This document shows positions 8,855 through 18,170 of a stretch of DNA of 64,000 nt, one piece after another. The notes under the pieces are model-generated. The model ran no database searches and was not told where the DNA came from. It worked only from the letters and a program-made list of their open reading frames with translations. The position numbers were made by a program, and so were the translations under genes. Position 1 is the first letter of the stretch. Each line of letters starts with the position of its first letter. Origin of the DNA: Bradyrhizobium sp. Ghvi (GTDB lineage Bacteria; Pseudomonadota; Alphaproteobacteria; Rhizobiales; Xanthobacteraceae); assembly GCF_900115265.1 (NCBI RefSeq), contig NZ_FOVU01000002.1:62001-126000 (forward strand). The letters run 5' to 3'.

Positions 8855-10078
8855 ATGTCCCAGGCGGGCCCGATCCTTTTTGTGTCCAATACCGAGCGCC
8901 CCGCCTTCATCGCGGCGCTGGACGAAGCCCGTCTGTTTCCGGTCATCGACAGCGATTGGGCGAGCGCCGTGCGCGCGGTCGAGCAGGTGCAGCCGGCCGC
9001 CGTCCTCGCTGCCATGTCCGGCGGCCACGAGCCGCACATCGCTTTGCTCGCCAAGAAGATTGCCGATCGGCCGCTCTATCTCCCGCTGGTCGCGCTGGAT
9101 GCGCAAGCGTCGCTGCCTCACAACGCCCTGCCCTTCGCCACGCGCGGCAACGCTGCCGAGCGCCTGATCGCACGCCTGCGCGCCGCGCTCCGCGTCCGCA
9201 CGCTGCACGCCACGGTGCTGCGCCGCCTGCCGGAGGCGAAGGTCGCGCTGCCGGAGAGCGATCCGACGCGTGACGCCATCGTGCTCTTGATCGGCCGCGG
9301 CGCCGCGTACCCTGCGCTGTCAGTTGCGCTCGGCGAACGTACCGGCGTCGTCGGCGCGCTCTCGATCGAGGCCGCAGCAAAGCATCTCAACACCCGCGAC
9401 ATCGACGGCGTCGTGCTCTCCGACGGATTCACGCCGCGCGTTACCGACGCCTTCCTCACGGTGCTGGCGGAGGACACCCGCTTCCGCAACCTGCCCGTGG
9501 TCGTCACGGCGCACGAGCTCACCCAGAGCTACGACCTGCCCAATCTCGAGCTGATCGCAGGCGAGCCCGCAAAGGTCGCAGCCAACGCGCTGCCGCTCAT
9601 TCGCCAGCGCGCCATGGAGGCACAACTGAGCCGCACGTTGCGCTCGATCGACGCCCGTGGCTGGCTCGATCCGCGCAGCGGCCTGCTCACGGTCGAAGCC
9701 TTCGCCCGTGATTTCGCCAAGGCGGTGGAAGAGACGCTCGCCCGCGGCGGCGGCCTGTCGGTGGCGCGCTTCGCCTTCGACCCCGGCAATCCCCGCGCCC
9801 AACTGGATGCCGCGCGTATTCTCAGCCGCCTGATGCGGCAGATGGATTTTGGCGTTGCGCAGAAGGACGGCTCTGTCATCGTGGTGTTCGCCGAAACTGA
9901 CTTCCGCACGGCGCACATGATCGCCCGCCGCCTGTCGGCGGTGATGAAGCACACGTCTAACGGCAAGCACGAGATGCGCAGCGATCCCGTCGTATCGGTG
10001 GATTCGCTGTCGCCGTCGGATACGGCACGGTCGCTGTTGGCGCGGCTGTCGGCGGACGCTTCGAGGGCGGCGTCGTAG
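8855..10078 (+). CDS. Degenerate GGDEF-type protein with receiver-like N-terminal regions
   Basis: 407 residues, cytoplasmic. The first 250 residues look like two receiver-type alpha/beta domains (ILFVSNTERPAFIAALDEA near the start; a second at IVLLIGRGAAYPALSVAL). The C-terminal 150 residues resemble a GGDEF domain: DPRSGLLTVEAFARDFAKAV, then a segment ending FGVAQKDGSVIVVFAETD. Where an active diguanylate cyclase would read GGDEF or GGEEF, this reads KDGSVIVVF, so it is not expected to make cyclic-di-GMP. A sensory or scaffold role is an inference. ATG 8855 was chosen over an upstream TTG at 8834. Confidence 0.65.
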   Translation: MSQAGPILFVSNTERPAFIAALDEARLFPVIDSDWASAVRAVEQVQPAAVLAAMSGGHEPHIALLAKKIADRPLYLPLVALDAQASLPHNALPFATRGNAAERLIARLRAALRVRTLHATVLRRLPEAKVALPESDPTRDAIVLLIGRGAAYPALSVALGERTGVVGALSIEAAAKHLNTRDIDGVVLSDGFTPRVTDAFLTVLAEDTRFRNLPVVVTAHELTQSYDLPNLELIAGEPAKVAANALPLIRQRAMEAQLSRTLRSIDARGWLDPRSGLLTVEAFARDFAKAVEETLARGGGLSVARFAFDPGNPRAQLDAARILSRLMRQMDFGVAQKDGSVIVVFAETDFRTAHMIARRLSAVMKHTSNGKHEMRSDPVVSVDSLSPSDTARSLLARLSADASRAAS

Positions 10079-10087
10079 CAGCTTTCC

Positions 10088-10176
10088 TAGGGTGGGTTAG
10101 CCGAAGGCGTAACCCACCACTGTTCACATCCGCAGAAACAGAAGAGGTGGATTACGCCTTCGGCTAATCCACCCTA
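10088..10176. repeat. Paired palindromic intergenic repeat (REP-like), also a likely bidirectional terminator
   Basis: Two 31-bp units face each other. Each is itself a hairpin with a GCCGAAGGC-type loop: the left stem is GGTGGGTTA/TAACCCACC, the right stem is GGTGGATTA/TAATCCACC. The unit differences are compensatory, keeping both local hairpins and most of the long inverted repeat. It lies between two convergent genes (the GGDEF-type gene and mfd). Palindromic repeats of this kind are frequent between convergent genes in Bradyrhizobium genomes. Confidence 0.75.
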
Positions 10177-10185
10177 CGGCACCCC

Positions 10186-13100
10186 TCACGCCGCCTTCTT
10201 TTTCTGCGCGAGCTGGGCCAGCTGCCGCATGATCTCGGTGGTGCCGGCGAGACGCTCTTCCGGCGTCTCCCAATCCTGGAGGAAGACCACCTTCATGTCG
10301 GGCCGCACCTTGGCGGCCTGGCCGTGGCTCTTGATGAACGACACCAGACGGTCGGGATAGGCGAAGGAATTGTCGCGGAAGGTGATGACGGCACCCTTCG
10401 GGCCGGCATCGATCTTCTCGACGTTAGCCTGGCGGCAGAACGCCTTGATCGCGGCGACCTTGAACAGATAGCGCACCTCGTCGGGCAGCACACCGAAGCG
10501 GTCGCGCATCTCGGCGCCAAAATTCTCGATCTCCTCCTCACTATCGAGGTCAGCCAGACGCCGGTAGAGCGACAGCCGCACGGAGAGATCGCCGACATAA
10601 TCCTCCGGAATGAGCACGGGCATGCCGATGGTAATGGTCGGCGACCAGCGATCGGCGGCGGGCTCGGCGACGCCGGCCTTGAGGTTGACGATCGCCTCTT
10701 CCAGCATCGATTGGTAGAGCTCGAATCCGACCTCCTTGATGTGGCCGGACTGCTCCTCGCCGAGCAGATTGCCGGCGCCTCTGATGTCGAGGTCATGGGA
10801 GGCGAGCTGGAAGCCGGCGCCCAGCGTCTCCAGCGATTGCAGCACGGTGAGCCGGCGCTCGGCCTGCGCGGTGATCTTCTGCTGCGCCGGCAGCGTGAAC
10901 AGCGCATAAGCCCGCAGCTTGGAACGACCGACGCGGCCGCGGAGCTGATAGAGCTGGGCGAGACCGAACATGTCGGCGCGGTGCACGATCAGCGTGTTGG
11001 CATTGGGAATGTCGAGACCGGATTCCACGATCGTGGTCGACAGCAGGATGTCGAACTTGCCGTCGTAGAACGCGGTCATGATGTCCTCGATCACGGCAGG
11101 CGGCATCTGGCCGTGCGCGACCGCGACCTTCATCTCCGGCACGTTCTTGTCGAGGAAGTCCTTGACCTCGGCGAGATCGTCGATGCGCGGCACCACATAG
11201 AACGCCTGGCCGCCGCGATAGCGCTCGCGCAGCAGCGCCTCGCGGATCATCAGGGGATCGTGCGGGGCGACGAAGGTGCGCACCGCCAAGCGGTCGACCG
11301 GCGGCGAGGCGATGATCGAGAGCTCGCGAACGCCGGTCAGCGCGAGCTGCAGCGTGCGCGGGATCGGCGTTGCCGACAGCGTCAACACATGCACCTCGGA
11401 ACGCAGCGCCTTCAGCCGCTCCTTGTGGGTGACGCCAAAGTGCTGCTCCTCGTCGACGATGACGAGGCCGAGATCGCGGAATTTGATGGCCTTGCCGAGC
11501 AGCGCGTGGGTGCCGACGACGATATCGACCGAACCGTCGGCGATGCCCTTCTTGACCTGGTTCAGCTCCTTGGTCGCGATCAGGCGCGAGGCCTGCGCCA
11601 CGTTCACCGGAAAGCCCTTGAAGCGCTCCGTGAACGTCTTGGCGTGCTGGCGTGCCAAGAGCGTGGTCGGCACCACGACCGCAACCTGCTTGCCTTCGAG
11701 CGCGACGGCAAAGGCCGCGCGCAGCGCAACCTCGGTCTTGCCGAAGCCGACGTCGCCGCAGATCAGCCGGTCCATGGGACGGCCAAGCTCGAGGTCTTTG
11801 AGAGTGGATTCGATCGCGCCGAGCTGGTCCTCCGTCTCGTCATAGGGGAAGCGCGCGCAGAACTCGTCGTAGAGGCCCTGCTGCACCGGCAGCTTGGGGG
11901 CCTCGTGCAAGTGGCGCGCGGCCGCGATCTTGATCAGCTCGCCCGCGATCTCGCGGATACGGTTCTTGAGCTTCGCCTTGCGCGTCTGCCAGCCGCTTCC
12001 GCCGAGACGATCCAGCTCGACCGTGGTCTGATCCGAGCCGTAGCGCGACAACAACTCGATGTTCTCGACCGGCAGGAACAGTTTTGTTTCGGCGGCATAA
12101 TGCAGCTCGAGGCAATCATGCGGCGCGCCGGCGACATCGAGAGTCTGCAAGCCAATGAAACGGCCGATACCGTGGTCGACGTGAACGACGATGTCGCCGG
12201 CGGTGAGGCTCGTCACCTCCGAGATGAAATTGTCGAGCTTGCGGCTCGCCTTCCGCGGCCGCACCAGGCGGTCGCCCAGAATATCCTGCTCGCTGATGAC
12301 GGCGATCTCGTCGGTCTCGAAGCCGCTCTCCAGCCCAAGCACGGCGAGCATGGTCTCGTTGCGCGGGGTCGCCTGCACCGTGCGCCAGGCGTTGACGCTG
12401 GTGGTGTGAGCCAGCTTGTGGTCGCGCAACATCGAGGTCATGCGGTCGCGCGAGCCTTCGCTCCAGAGCGCGATCACGACCTTCTTGCGTTGGGCCTGCA
12501 GCGCCATGACATGGCTGACGACGGATTCGAACACGTTGACGGTGGTGTCGTTACGTTCCGGCGCGAAGTCGCGGCCCTTGCGCGCGCCGGCATCGATGAC
12601 ACTTGTGCCGTCGGTCGGCACCGAGAACGGCGTCAGCCGGATCAGCGGCATATCGCGTTCGCGCTTGGTCCACTCCTCATCTGTCAGATAGAGCCTGTCC
12701 GGCGGCAGCGGCTTGTAGATGGCGCCGCCGCCCGGATGCTCCATCGCCTCGCGCCTCGCCTCGTAATAGTCCTGGATCTGCTTGAAGCGCTCGCGGACGG
12801 CGTCCTCGGCCTGCGGCTCGATCGCCACGGCCGCCCCTTGCAGATAGTCGAACAGCGTGTCCATCCGGTCCTGGAACAACGGTAGCCAGTGCTCCATGCC
12901 GGGATGGCGGCGGCCTTCGCTGACGGCCTCGTAGAGCGCATCGTCGCGCTCGGGCGCGCCGAACTCGGCGACATAGCCCATGCGGAATCGACGGATCGTA
13001 TCGGTGACGAGCTGGAATTCCGAGATCGGCACCAGATCGAGTGAGCGCATGTCGAGCAGCGTGCGCTGGGTCTCGGCATCGAACGAGCGGATCGACTCCA

Positions 13101-13704
13101 GGCTGTCGCCGAAGAAGTCGAAGCGCACGGGCTGCTCCAGGCCCGCCGGAAACAGATCGAGGATGCCGCCGCGCACGGCATATTCGCCCGGCTCGCGCAC
13201 GGTCGACGAGCGGTTGTAACCATTGTGCTCGAGCCAGGCGACGATGGTGTCCATCGGCACGACGTTGCCGGGCGCTACGGAAAGCGCCTGTGCCGCGACG
13301 AGCTCGCGCGCGGGCACGCGCTGCACCACGGCGTTCACTGTGGTCAGCACGATCAGCGGCTTGTCGCTGCCGGTGAGCGCGGCAAGCCGCGCCAGCGTTG
13401 TCAGACGCTGCGCCAGGATGCCGCCATGCGGCGAGACGCGGTCGTAAGGCTGGCAGTCCCAGGCCGGAAAGGTCAGCACCGGCAGATCGGGCGCGAAGAA
13501 CTGCAGCGCACGCTCGAGCTGCTGCATGCGCCCGCCGTCGCGGCAGACCACTGCGAGGCTGACCGCCGGCTTCTTTGGTCGCGCGGCAATGGCACGCGCG
13601 AGATCGGAGACGACGAGGCCTTCGGCGCCCTCGGCAACGTTGGCGAGCGTCAGCGCGCGGCCGGGCGTGAGCAGCTCGGCCGGAGATTTCATGCCCTGCT
13701 TCAT
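10186..13704 (-). CDS. mfd: Transcription-repair coupling factor Mfd
   Basis: 1172 residues, full family length. Mfd releases RNA polymerase stalled at DNA lesions and recruits UvrA. Visible in order are the UvrB-homology region (PYDRVSPHGGILAQRL near residue 105), the RNA-polymerase-interacting region (DIVVHVDHGIGRFIGL near residue 505), the SF2 translocase with Walker A (CGDVGFGKTEVALRAAF near residue 650) and DEEQHFGV, a TLSATPIPRTLQLAL motif, the ESGLDIPNANTLIVHRAD helicase motif, and the TRG domain ending in an AQKKKAA tail. It overlaps sdhE by ATGA and is probably co-transcribed with it. Confidence 0.97.
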   Translation of the reverse strand: MKQGMKSPAELLTPGRALTLANVAEGAEGLVVSDLARAIAARPKKPAVSLAVVCRDGGRMQQLERALQFFAPDLPVLTFPAWDCQPYDRVSPHGGILAQRLTTLARLAALTGSDKPLIVLTTVNAVVQRVPARELVAAQALSVAPGNVVPMDTIVAWLEHNGYNRSSTVREPGEYAVRGGILDLFPAGLEQPVRFDFFGDSLESIRSFDAETQRTLLDMRSLDLVPISEFQLVTDTIRRFRMGYVAEFGAPERDDALYEAVSEGRRHPGMEHWLPLFQDRMDTLFDYLQGAAVAIEPQAEDAVRERFKQIQDYYEARREAMEHPGGGAIYKPLPPDRLYLTDEEWTKRERDMPLIRLTPFSVPTDGTSVIDAGARKGRDFAPERNDTTVNVFESVVSHVMALQAQRKKVVIALWSEGSRDRMTSMLRDHKLAHTTSVNAWRTVQATPRNETMLAVLGLESGFETDEIAVISEQDILGDRLVRPRKASRKLDNFISEVTSLTAGDIVVHVDHGIGRFIGLQTLDVAGAPHDCLELHYAAETKLFLPVENIELLSRYGSDQTTVELDRLGGSGWQTRKAKLKNRIREIAGELIKIAAARHLHEAPKLPVQQGLYDEFCARFPYDETEDQLGAIESTLKDLELGRPMDRLICGDVGFGKTEVALRAAFAVALEGKQVAVVVPTTLLARQHAKTFTERFKGFPVNVAQASRLIATKELNQVKKGIADGSVDIVVGTHALLGKAIKFRDLGLVIVDEEQHFGVTHKERLKALRSEVHVLTLSATPIPRTLQLALTGVRELSIIASPPVDRLAVRTFVAPHDPLMIREALLRERYRGGQAFYVVPRIDDLAEVKDFLDKNVPEMKVAVAHGQMPPAVIEDIMTAFYDGKFDILLSTTIVESGLDIPNANTLIVHRADMFGLAQLYQLRGRVGRSKLRAYALFTLPAQQKITAQAERRLTVLQSLETLGAGFQLASHDLDIRGAGNLLGEEQSGHIKEVGFELYQSMLEEAIVNLKAGVAEPAADRWSPTITIGMPVLIPEDYVGDLSVRLSLYRRLADLDSEEEIENFGAEMRDRFGVLPDEVRYLFKVAAIKAFCRQANVEKIDAGPKGAVITFRDNSFAYPDRLVSFIKSHGQAAKVRPDMKVVFLQDWETPEERLAGTTEIMRQLAQLAQKKKAA

Positions 13705-13991
13705 ACGTTGCTGTCCGCAACCGGAAACGCCTTGATGCGGGCGAACAACGCACCGGCGACATCGGCTGGCAGCAGCTTGTCACCAGTGATGGCGGCATAG
13801 AGGTCGGGATCGTTGACTTCGAGTAGGGTCTCGAGCTGCGTCAGCTCGGCCTCGGACAGGTTACCGATTTCAGCGTCCGCGAAGCGGCCGAGGATCAAAT
13901 CCATCTCGCGCGTGCCGCGGTGCCAGCAGCGGAACAGAAGCCGCTTGCGGCGATCGTCCAAGCCATCGCTCGATCGTGTCGTTCCCGTCAT
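13701..13991 (-). CDS. sdhE: Succinate dehydrogenase assembly factor SdhE (Sdh5/YgfY family)
   Basis: Small soluble protein of 96 residues that promotes covalent FAD attachment to the succinate dehydrogenase flavoprotein subunit. The signature RGTREMD (RGxxE) is at about residues 25-31, followed by the helical LSEAELTQLETLLEVNDPDLYAAITG segment of the family. Start at MTGTTRS. The stop overlaps the mfd start (ATGA). Divergent from recG. Confidence 0.9.
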   Translation of the reverse strand: MTGTTRSSDGLDDRRKRLLFRCWHRGTREMDLILGRFADAEIGNLSEAELTQLETLLEVNDPDLYAAITGDKLLPADVAGALFARIKAFPVADSNV

Positions 13992-14094
13992 GTCTCACAT
14001 CCAGTCAAACGCCGAAAGCCCGGACGTGCCGGGCCGGGGTGATATAGCCACTGGAACTGGCTGTGTCAGCCCTTTGTTATTGCAATTGGGGAAC

Positions 14095-14233
14095 CGTCAT
14101 TGCCGGGCTTGACCCGGCAATCCATCGTCATTGAAAAGATGGATGCGCGGGTCCCTGCTCCGCCAAAGGCTTCGCCGGGCTTTCGATCTCGGGGCGGCGA
14201 AGCCTTAGCGAAGACGGCAAGCCCGCGCATGAC
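14095..14233. repeat. Intergenic palindromic mosaic repeat upstream of recG
   Basis: About 139 bp bounded by CGTCAT and ATGACG, containing nested inverted repeats: TTGCCGGG/CCCGGCAA at the left, and GATGGATGCGCGGG against AAGCCCGCGCATGAC across the unit. Repeats of this composition occur in many intergenic regions of Bradyrhizobium and Rhodopseudomonas. It fills most of the gap between sdhE and recG. An in-frame reading of it could falsely extend recG, so the recG start was placed after it. Confidence 0.75.
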
Positions 14234-14246
14234 GAGTGTTGCGAGA

Positions 14247-16355
14247 ATGCGCCCCAGCCTGCTCAATTCGCTGTTTGCTCCCGTGACCAGCCTGCCTGGC
14301 GTCGGTCCGAAGCAGGACAAGCTGCTGCAATATCTGCTCAGCCGCAGCGAGACGCCGCGGCTCGTGGACCTGCTGCTGCACCTGCCGAGCCAGGTCATCG
14401 ACCGCCGCGCGCGGCCGAAGATCCGCGATGCTGTCCAGGGAACCATGGTGACTTTGGAGGTCACCGTCGATCGCCATCGCCCGCCGCCGCCGCGGAATTC
14501 CCGTGCGCCCTATCTGGTCTACGCCAGCGATGACACCGGCGATGTCGTGCTGACCTTCTTCCGCGCCAAGCCGGGCTATGTCGAAAAGCTGCTACCTGTC
14601 GGTGCGAAGCGCTACGTGTCCGGCACGCTCCAGATGTATGACGGCATTCCGCAGATCGTGCATCCCGACCGCGTGCTGGACGAGGAGGCGATCTCAAAAC
14701 TCTCAGGGATCGATCCGGTCTATCCCTTGACCGAGGGGCTGGCGCTCGGGTCGCTGCGCCGCGCAATCGCGCAGGCGCTGCTGAAGCTACCCGCACTGCC
14801 GGAATGGATCAGCCCGGAGGTGCTGCGCCGGTGCGATTTCCCGTCCGTTACCGAAGCGCTCAATCGCGTGCACCAGCCCGTCGAGCTCACCGACATCCTG
14901 CCCGACCAGCGTTACTGGTCCCGCCTCGCCTTCGACGAGCTGCTTGCCGGCCAGCTCGCGCTTGCTCTGATCCGTGCACAATTGCGGCGGCCCGCTGGGG
15001 TGCGCAATGCCGGCGACGGCCATTTGCGCAACAAGATCATCGACGCCCTGCCATATGCTCTCACGCCCTCTCAGCGCAGCGCAGCGGCCGCCATCGCTGG
15101 GGATCTGCAACAGCCGGTGCGGATGCTGCGCCTGCTCCAGGGCGACGTCGGCTCCGGCAAGACCGTGGTGGCCCTGCTCGCGGCCGCCGCCGCGGCCGAG
15201 GTCGGCAAGCAGGCCGCGCTGATGGCCCCGACGGAGATCCTGGCGCGCCAGCACATCAAGACCATCGCCCCGCTCGCCGAGCGTGCCGGCATGCGGGTCG
15301 CGATCCTCACCGGCTGCGAAAAGGGCAAGGAGCGGCGCGAGCTGCTCGCGCAACTCGAAGCCGGCGAGATCGACCTGCTCGTCGGCACCCACGCGCTGAT
15401 CCAGGATGACGTCATCTTCCACGACCTCGCGCTTGCCATCGTCGACGAGCAGCACCGCTTTGGCGTGCGTGAGCGGTTGGCGCTGACGTCGAAGGGCGAA
15501 GCCGTGGACGTGCTGGTGCTCAGCGCGACACCAATCCCGCGCACGCTGGTGCTGACCTACTTTGGCGACATGGACATTTCCGAGCTGCGCGAAAAGCCGG
15601 CCGGCCGCCAGCCGATCGACACCCGCGCTGTGGCCATGAGCCGGCTCGGCGAAGTCATCGACGGTGTCGGTCGCGCGTTGGAGTCCGGAAAACTCGTCTA
15701 CTGGATCTGCCCGCTGGTCGAAGAGTCCGAGGCCGAGGGCACCGAGCATCTTACCAACGCGACCAAACGGTTCGAGAGCCTGCAAAAGCGTTTCGGCGAG
15801 CGCGTGGGCCTCGTGCACGGGCAGATGAAGGGCACTGAGAAGGACCGCGTCATGGGCCAGTTCGCCGCCCACGAGATCGGCCTTCTGGTCGCAACCACGG
15901 TGGTCGAGGTCGGCGTTGACGTGCCGGCCGCCACCATCATGGTGATCGAGAACGCCGAGCGCTTCGGTCTTGCCCAGTTGCACCAGCTCCGCGGCCGCAT
16001 CGGGCGCGGCTCGGAGGCCTCGACCTGTATTTTGCTCTACAGCGAGCCGCTCGGCGAAATGTCGAAAGCACGCCTGAAGGTGATCCGCGAGACCACCGAC
16101 GGCTTTCGCATCGCCGAGGAAGACCTGAAGCTGCGCGGCGAAGGCGACGTACTCGGCGTCCGCCAGAGCGGCCTGCCCGGCTACCGCATCGCGCGCTCCG
16201 AAGTCCACGGCCAGCTCATCACGCAGGCCCGCGACGAAGCCCTGCGGATCATGAAGGACGATCCGAAGCTGAGGGGCGAGCGCGGCGAAGCGCTGCGGTG
16301 CCTTCTGTACCTCTACGAACGCGACGAGGCGATCCCGCTGATTGGGGCGGGTTAG
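14247..16355 (+). CDS. recG: ATP-dependent DNA helicase RecG
   Basis: 702 residues, normal for RecG, which remodels stalled replication forks and branches Holliday junctions. In order: an N-terminal wedge/OB domain (LPGVGPKQDKLLQYL near residue 15; VLTFFRAKPGYVEKLLPVG), Walker A (LQGDVGSGKTVVALL near residue 295), the DEQHRFGVRERLAL box, ATPIPRTLVLTYFGDMD, and the helicase C domain with VEVGVDVPAATIM and QLRGRIGRG. The TRG-like RESGLPGYRIA region ends it. The start MRPSLLNSLF (ATG 14247) was chosen because upstream sequence is the intergenic repeat. Its 3' end overlaps the convergent dehydrogenase gene by 4 bp. Confidence 0.96.
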   Translation: MRPSLLNSLFAPVTSLPGVGPKQDKLLQYLLSRSETPRLVDLLLHLPSQVIDRRARPKIRDAVQGTMVTLEVTVDRHRPPPPRNSRAPYLVYASDDTGDVVLTFFRAKPGYVEKLLPVGAKRYVSGTLQMYDGIPQIVHPDRVLDEEAISKLSGIDPVYPLTEGLALGSLRRAIAQALLKLPALPEWISPEVLRRCDFPSVTEALNRVHQPVELTDILPDQRYWSRLAFDELLAGQLALALIRAQLRRPAGVRNAGDGHLRNKIIDALPYALTPSQRSAAAAIAGDLQQPVRMLRLLQGDVGSGKTVVALLAAAAAAEVGKQAALMAPTEILARQHIKTIAPLAERAGMRVAILTGCEKGKERRELLAQLEAGEIDLLVGTHALIQDDVIFHDLALAIVDEQHRFGVRERLALTSKGEAVDVLVLSATPIPRTLVLTYFGDMDISELREKPAGRQPIDTRAVAMSRLGEVIDGVGRALESGKLVYWICPLVEESEAEGTEHLTNATKRFESLQKRFGERVGLVHGQMKGTEKDRVMGQFAAHEIGLLVATTVVEVGVDVPAATIMVIENAERFGLAQLHQLRGRIGRGSEASTCILLYSEPLGEMSKARLKVIRETTDGFRIAEEDLKLRGEGDVLGVRQSGLPGYRIARSEVHGQLITQARDEALRIMKDDPKLRGERGEALRCLLYLYERDEAIPLIGAG

Positions 16356-17203
16356 CCCTTCTTGCTCTTCTCGGCAAACGCCTTCAGCAGTTCGGAATCC
16401 GTCGCCTCGCCCTTCACATCCTCGGCGAGGTGCTCGAACCAGCGGGCAAAGCCCTCGTAGATCTGGCTGGCCGGATGATCCGGCCCAAGGAAGCCGGAGA
16501 TCTCCCGCATCTCAGCGACCCAGCGATAGGCCTTAGGAAGCATGTCCGGCAGCGCAACCTCGAGCCGCGCCAGGATGGCAGGCTGGCTCAGCGCGAGCTC
16601 GTTGCGCAAAGCGTCTGCTGCCCCCGCCTTCGTCGCCGCGACCACCATGGCCGAGCCGATCCCGGCGAGACCCTTGACGATGCCCGCATAAGACATTTTC
16701 AGCGCGGACGCCGCGCCGACAGGGCCGTCGACGATCCGGACGTCGAGGCCGAAATCCTTCAACACCGCGACGCTCTTGGCGTGCTCGCCCGACACGTAGA
16801 AAGCCGGGCTCTTGCCGCCGGGCTGCGGCGGAAAGCCGATGATGCCGCCATCGACGAACGGCGCTTGCGCCGAGCCGATGATCTCCTCGATCCGGCGCAC
16901 CGTGTCGACGTTGACGGCATTGCAATCGATGACGACCGGCTTCTTCGCGCGCTTGACGATCAAAGCGGCCAGCCGCTCGGCCAGCGCCACCGCCTCGCCC
17001 GGCGGCACGATCGACAGAATGATGTCGGCGTCAGCTATCACATCGTCCTCGGCGCCGATCATGCCGGCGTCCGCCGCGCGCTTCAATGTCGCCTCGCTGC
17101 GTCCCTTCAGCGAGGTCAGTACGCGCGCACCGTTCTCGCTGAGGCGGCGGGCCACCGCGCTGCCCATGGCACCAGGGGCGAGAATCGCAATGGTCTTGGA
17201 CAT
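16352..17203 (-). CDS. NAD(P)-binding 6-phosphogluconate dehydrogenase-like protein
   Basis: 283 residues. The N-terminal Rossmann domain has IAILAPGAMGSAVARRLSENG (glycine motif A-P-G-A-M-G) and the beta-hydroxyacid dehydrogenase signs DGGIIG and a lysine-containing helix around GAASALKMSYAGIVKG. The C-terminal domain is helical, as in the DUF1932/6PGDH-C group. It probably oxidises or reduces a small hydroxy acid; the substrate is unknown. Convergent 4-bp overlap with recG. Confidence 0.75.
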   Translation of the reverse strand: MSKTIAILAPGAMGSAVARRLSENGARVLTSLKGRSEATLKRAADAGMIGAEDDVIADADIILSIVPPGEAVALAERLAALIVKRAKKPVVIDCNAVNVDTVRRIEEIIGSAQAPFVDGGIIGFPPQPGGKSPAFYVSGEHAKSVAVLKDFGLDVRIVDGPVGAASALKMSYAGIVKGLAGIGSAMVVAATKAGAADALRNELALSQPAILARLEVALPDMLPKAYRWVAEMREISGFLGPDHPASQIYEGFARWFEHLAEDVKGEATDSELLKAFAEKSKKG

Positions 17204-17311
17204 CGGGACACTCCAGTTTCGAATTCCAAGCGCTACGCTCAGTTCGACCGGAAGAATAGCAGAGGACGCGAATGCCTGCGTGACCTCAGGCCATCTCGCT
17301 GCGGAATAGCT

Positions 17312-18082
17312 CTACTCTGCCTTTGCAGGCTCGGGCCTGAGCGTGGAGGCGTTGGCAATGCGCGCAGCGTTGGCCATGCCCGCGAGCGCGGCGGCTTTCT
17401 TCGGGTCTGGCGCCGAGCCGGGCTGCACCACGCCGGCCGACATGATCAGCGTTGCGGCATCCTCGGCACTGAGATCCACCTCGATGATCTTGCTCTTGGG
17501 CACGTAGAAGAAGAAGCCGGTGGTCGGGTTCGGCGAGCACGGCAGAAACACCGAGACATGCTCCTCCTGACCCGGCAGGTTGCGGGCGATGTCCTCATTC
17601 GGCGATTGCGAGATCAGCACGATCGACCACATGCCGGGTGATGGAAACTCGACGAGACCCACTTTGCGGAAGCTCGAGCCCTTGCCCGAGAACAGTGTCT
17701 CGAACACTTGCTTCAGGCCGCGATAGATCGCGCGCACGGCCGGAATCCGGCCGAGGAAAGTCTCGCCGACATCCACCAGCGTACGGCCGATCAGGTTGGC
17801 TGCGAGAAAGCCGACCAGCGTCAGCGTGAAGAATGCGACAATCAATCCCCAGCCGGGAACGCCATAGGGCAGATAGGTTTCCGGCCGGTAGGCCAGCGGG
17901 ACGAATGGCCGCACCACGCCGTCGACCCAAGTGACGAACCACCAGACCAGATACAGCGTGATCGCGATCGGACCGGTGACGACGAGCCCGGTCAGGAAAT
18001 AATTGCGGAAACGGCCCATCAGGCCGGTATGCGGTTCCGGGGCGGGATCAAGAGGCGCAGGCGCGTCGTCGCGGGCGGTCAT
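17312..18082 (-). CDS. DUF502 family membrane protein
   Basis: 256 residues. Two transmembrane segments near the N-terminus (FLTGLVVTGPIAITLYLVWW about residues 28-48; LIVAFFTLTLVGFLAANLIG about residues 78-98) are followed by the family motif YRGLKQVFETLF and a soluble domain with VFLPCSPNPTTGFFFYVP. The family is widespread and of unknown function. It is downstream of glmS on the same strand (88-bp gap). Confidence 0.85.
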   Translation of the reverse strand: MTARDDAPAPLDPAPEPHTGLMGRFRNYFLTGLVVTGPIAITLYLVWWFVTWVDGVVRPFVPLAYRPETYLPYGVPGWGLIVAFFTLTLVGFLAANLIGRTLVDVGETFLGRIPAVRAIYRGLKQVFETLFSGKGSSFRKVGLVEFPSPGMWSIVLISQSPNEDIARNLPGQEEHVSVFLPCSPNPTTGFFFYVPKSKIIEVDLSAEDAATLIMSAGVVQPGSAPDPKKAAALAGMANAARIANASTLRPEPAKAE

Positions 18083-18170
18083 TCGGGTTCCAGGTCGGTC
18101 GCTTCGTCCAAGCTAGGGTCTTCTAGCAGGTTTTGGAAGATCACGAAGCGGCCCGGCCTGCCCCCCTTGC

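Noticed and set aside
10324..12885. 853-codon open frame on the plus strand opposite mfd
   Set aside because: Compositional shadow of the high-GC mfd gene: Asp/Arg/Leu-rich translation with no domain, while the mfd frame has all family motifs.
14787..16208. 473-codon open frame opposite recG
   Set aside because: Antisense shadow of recG with no recognisable domain or ribosome site.
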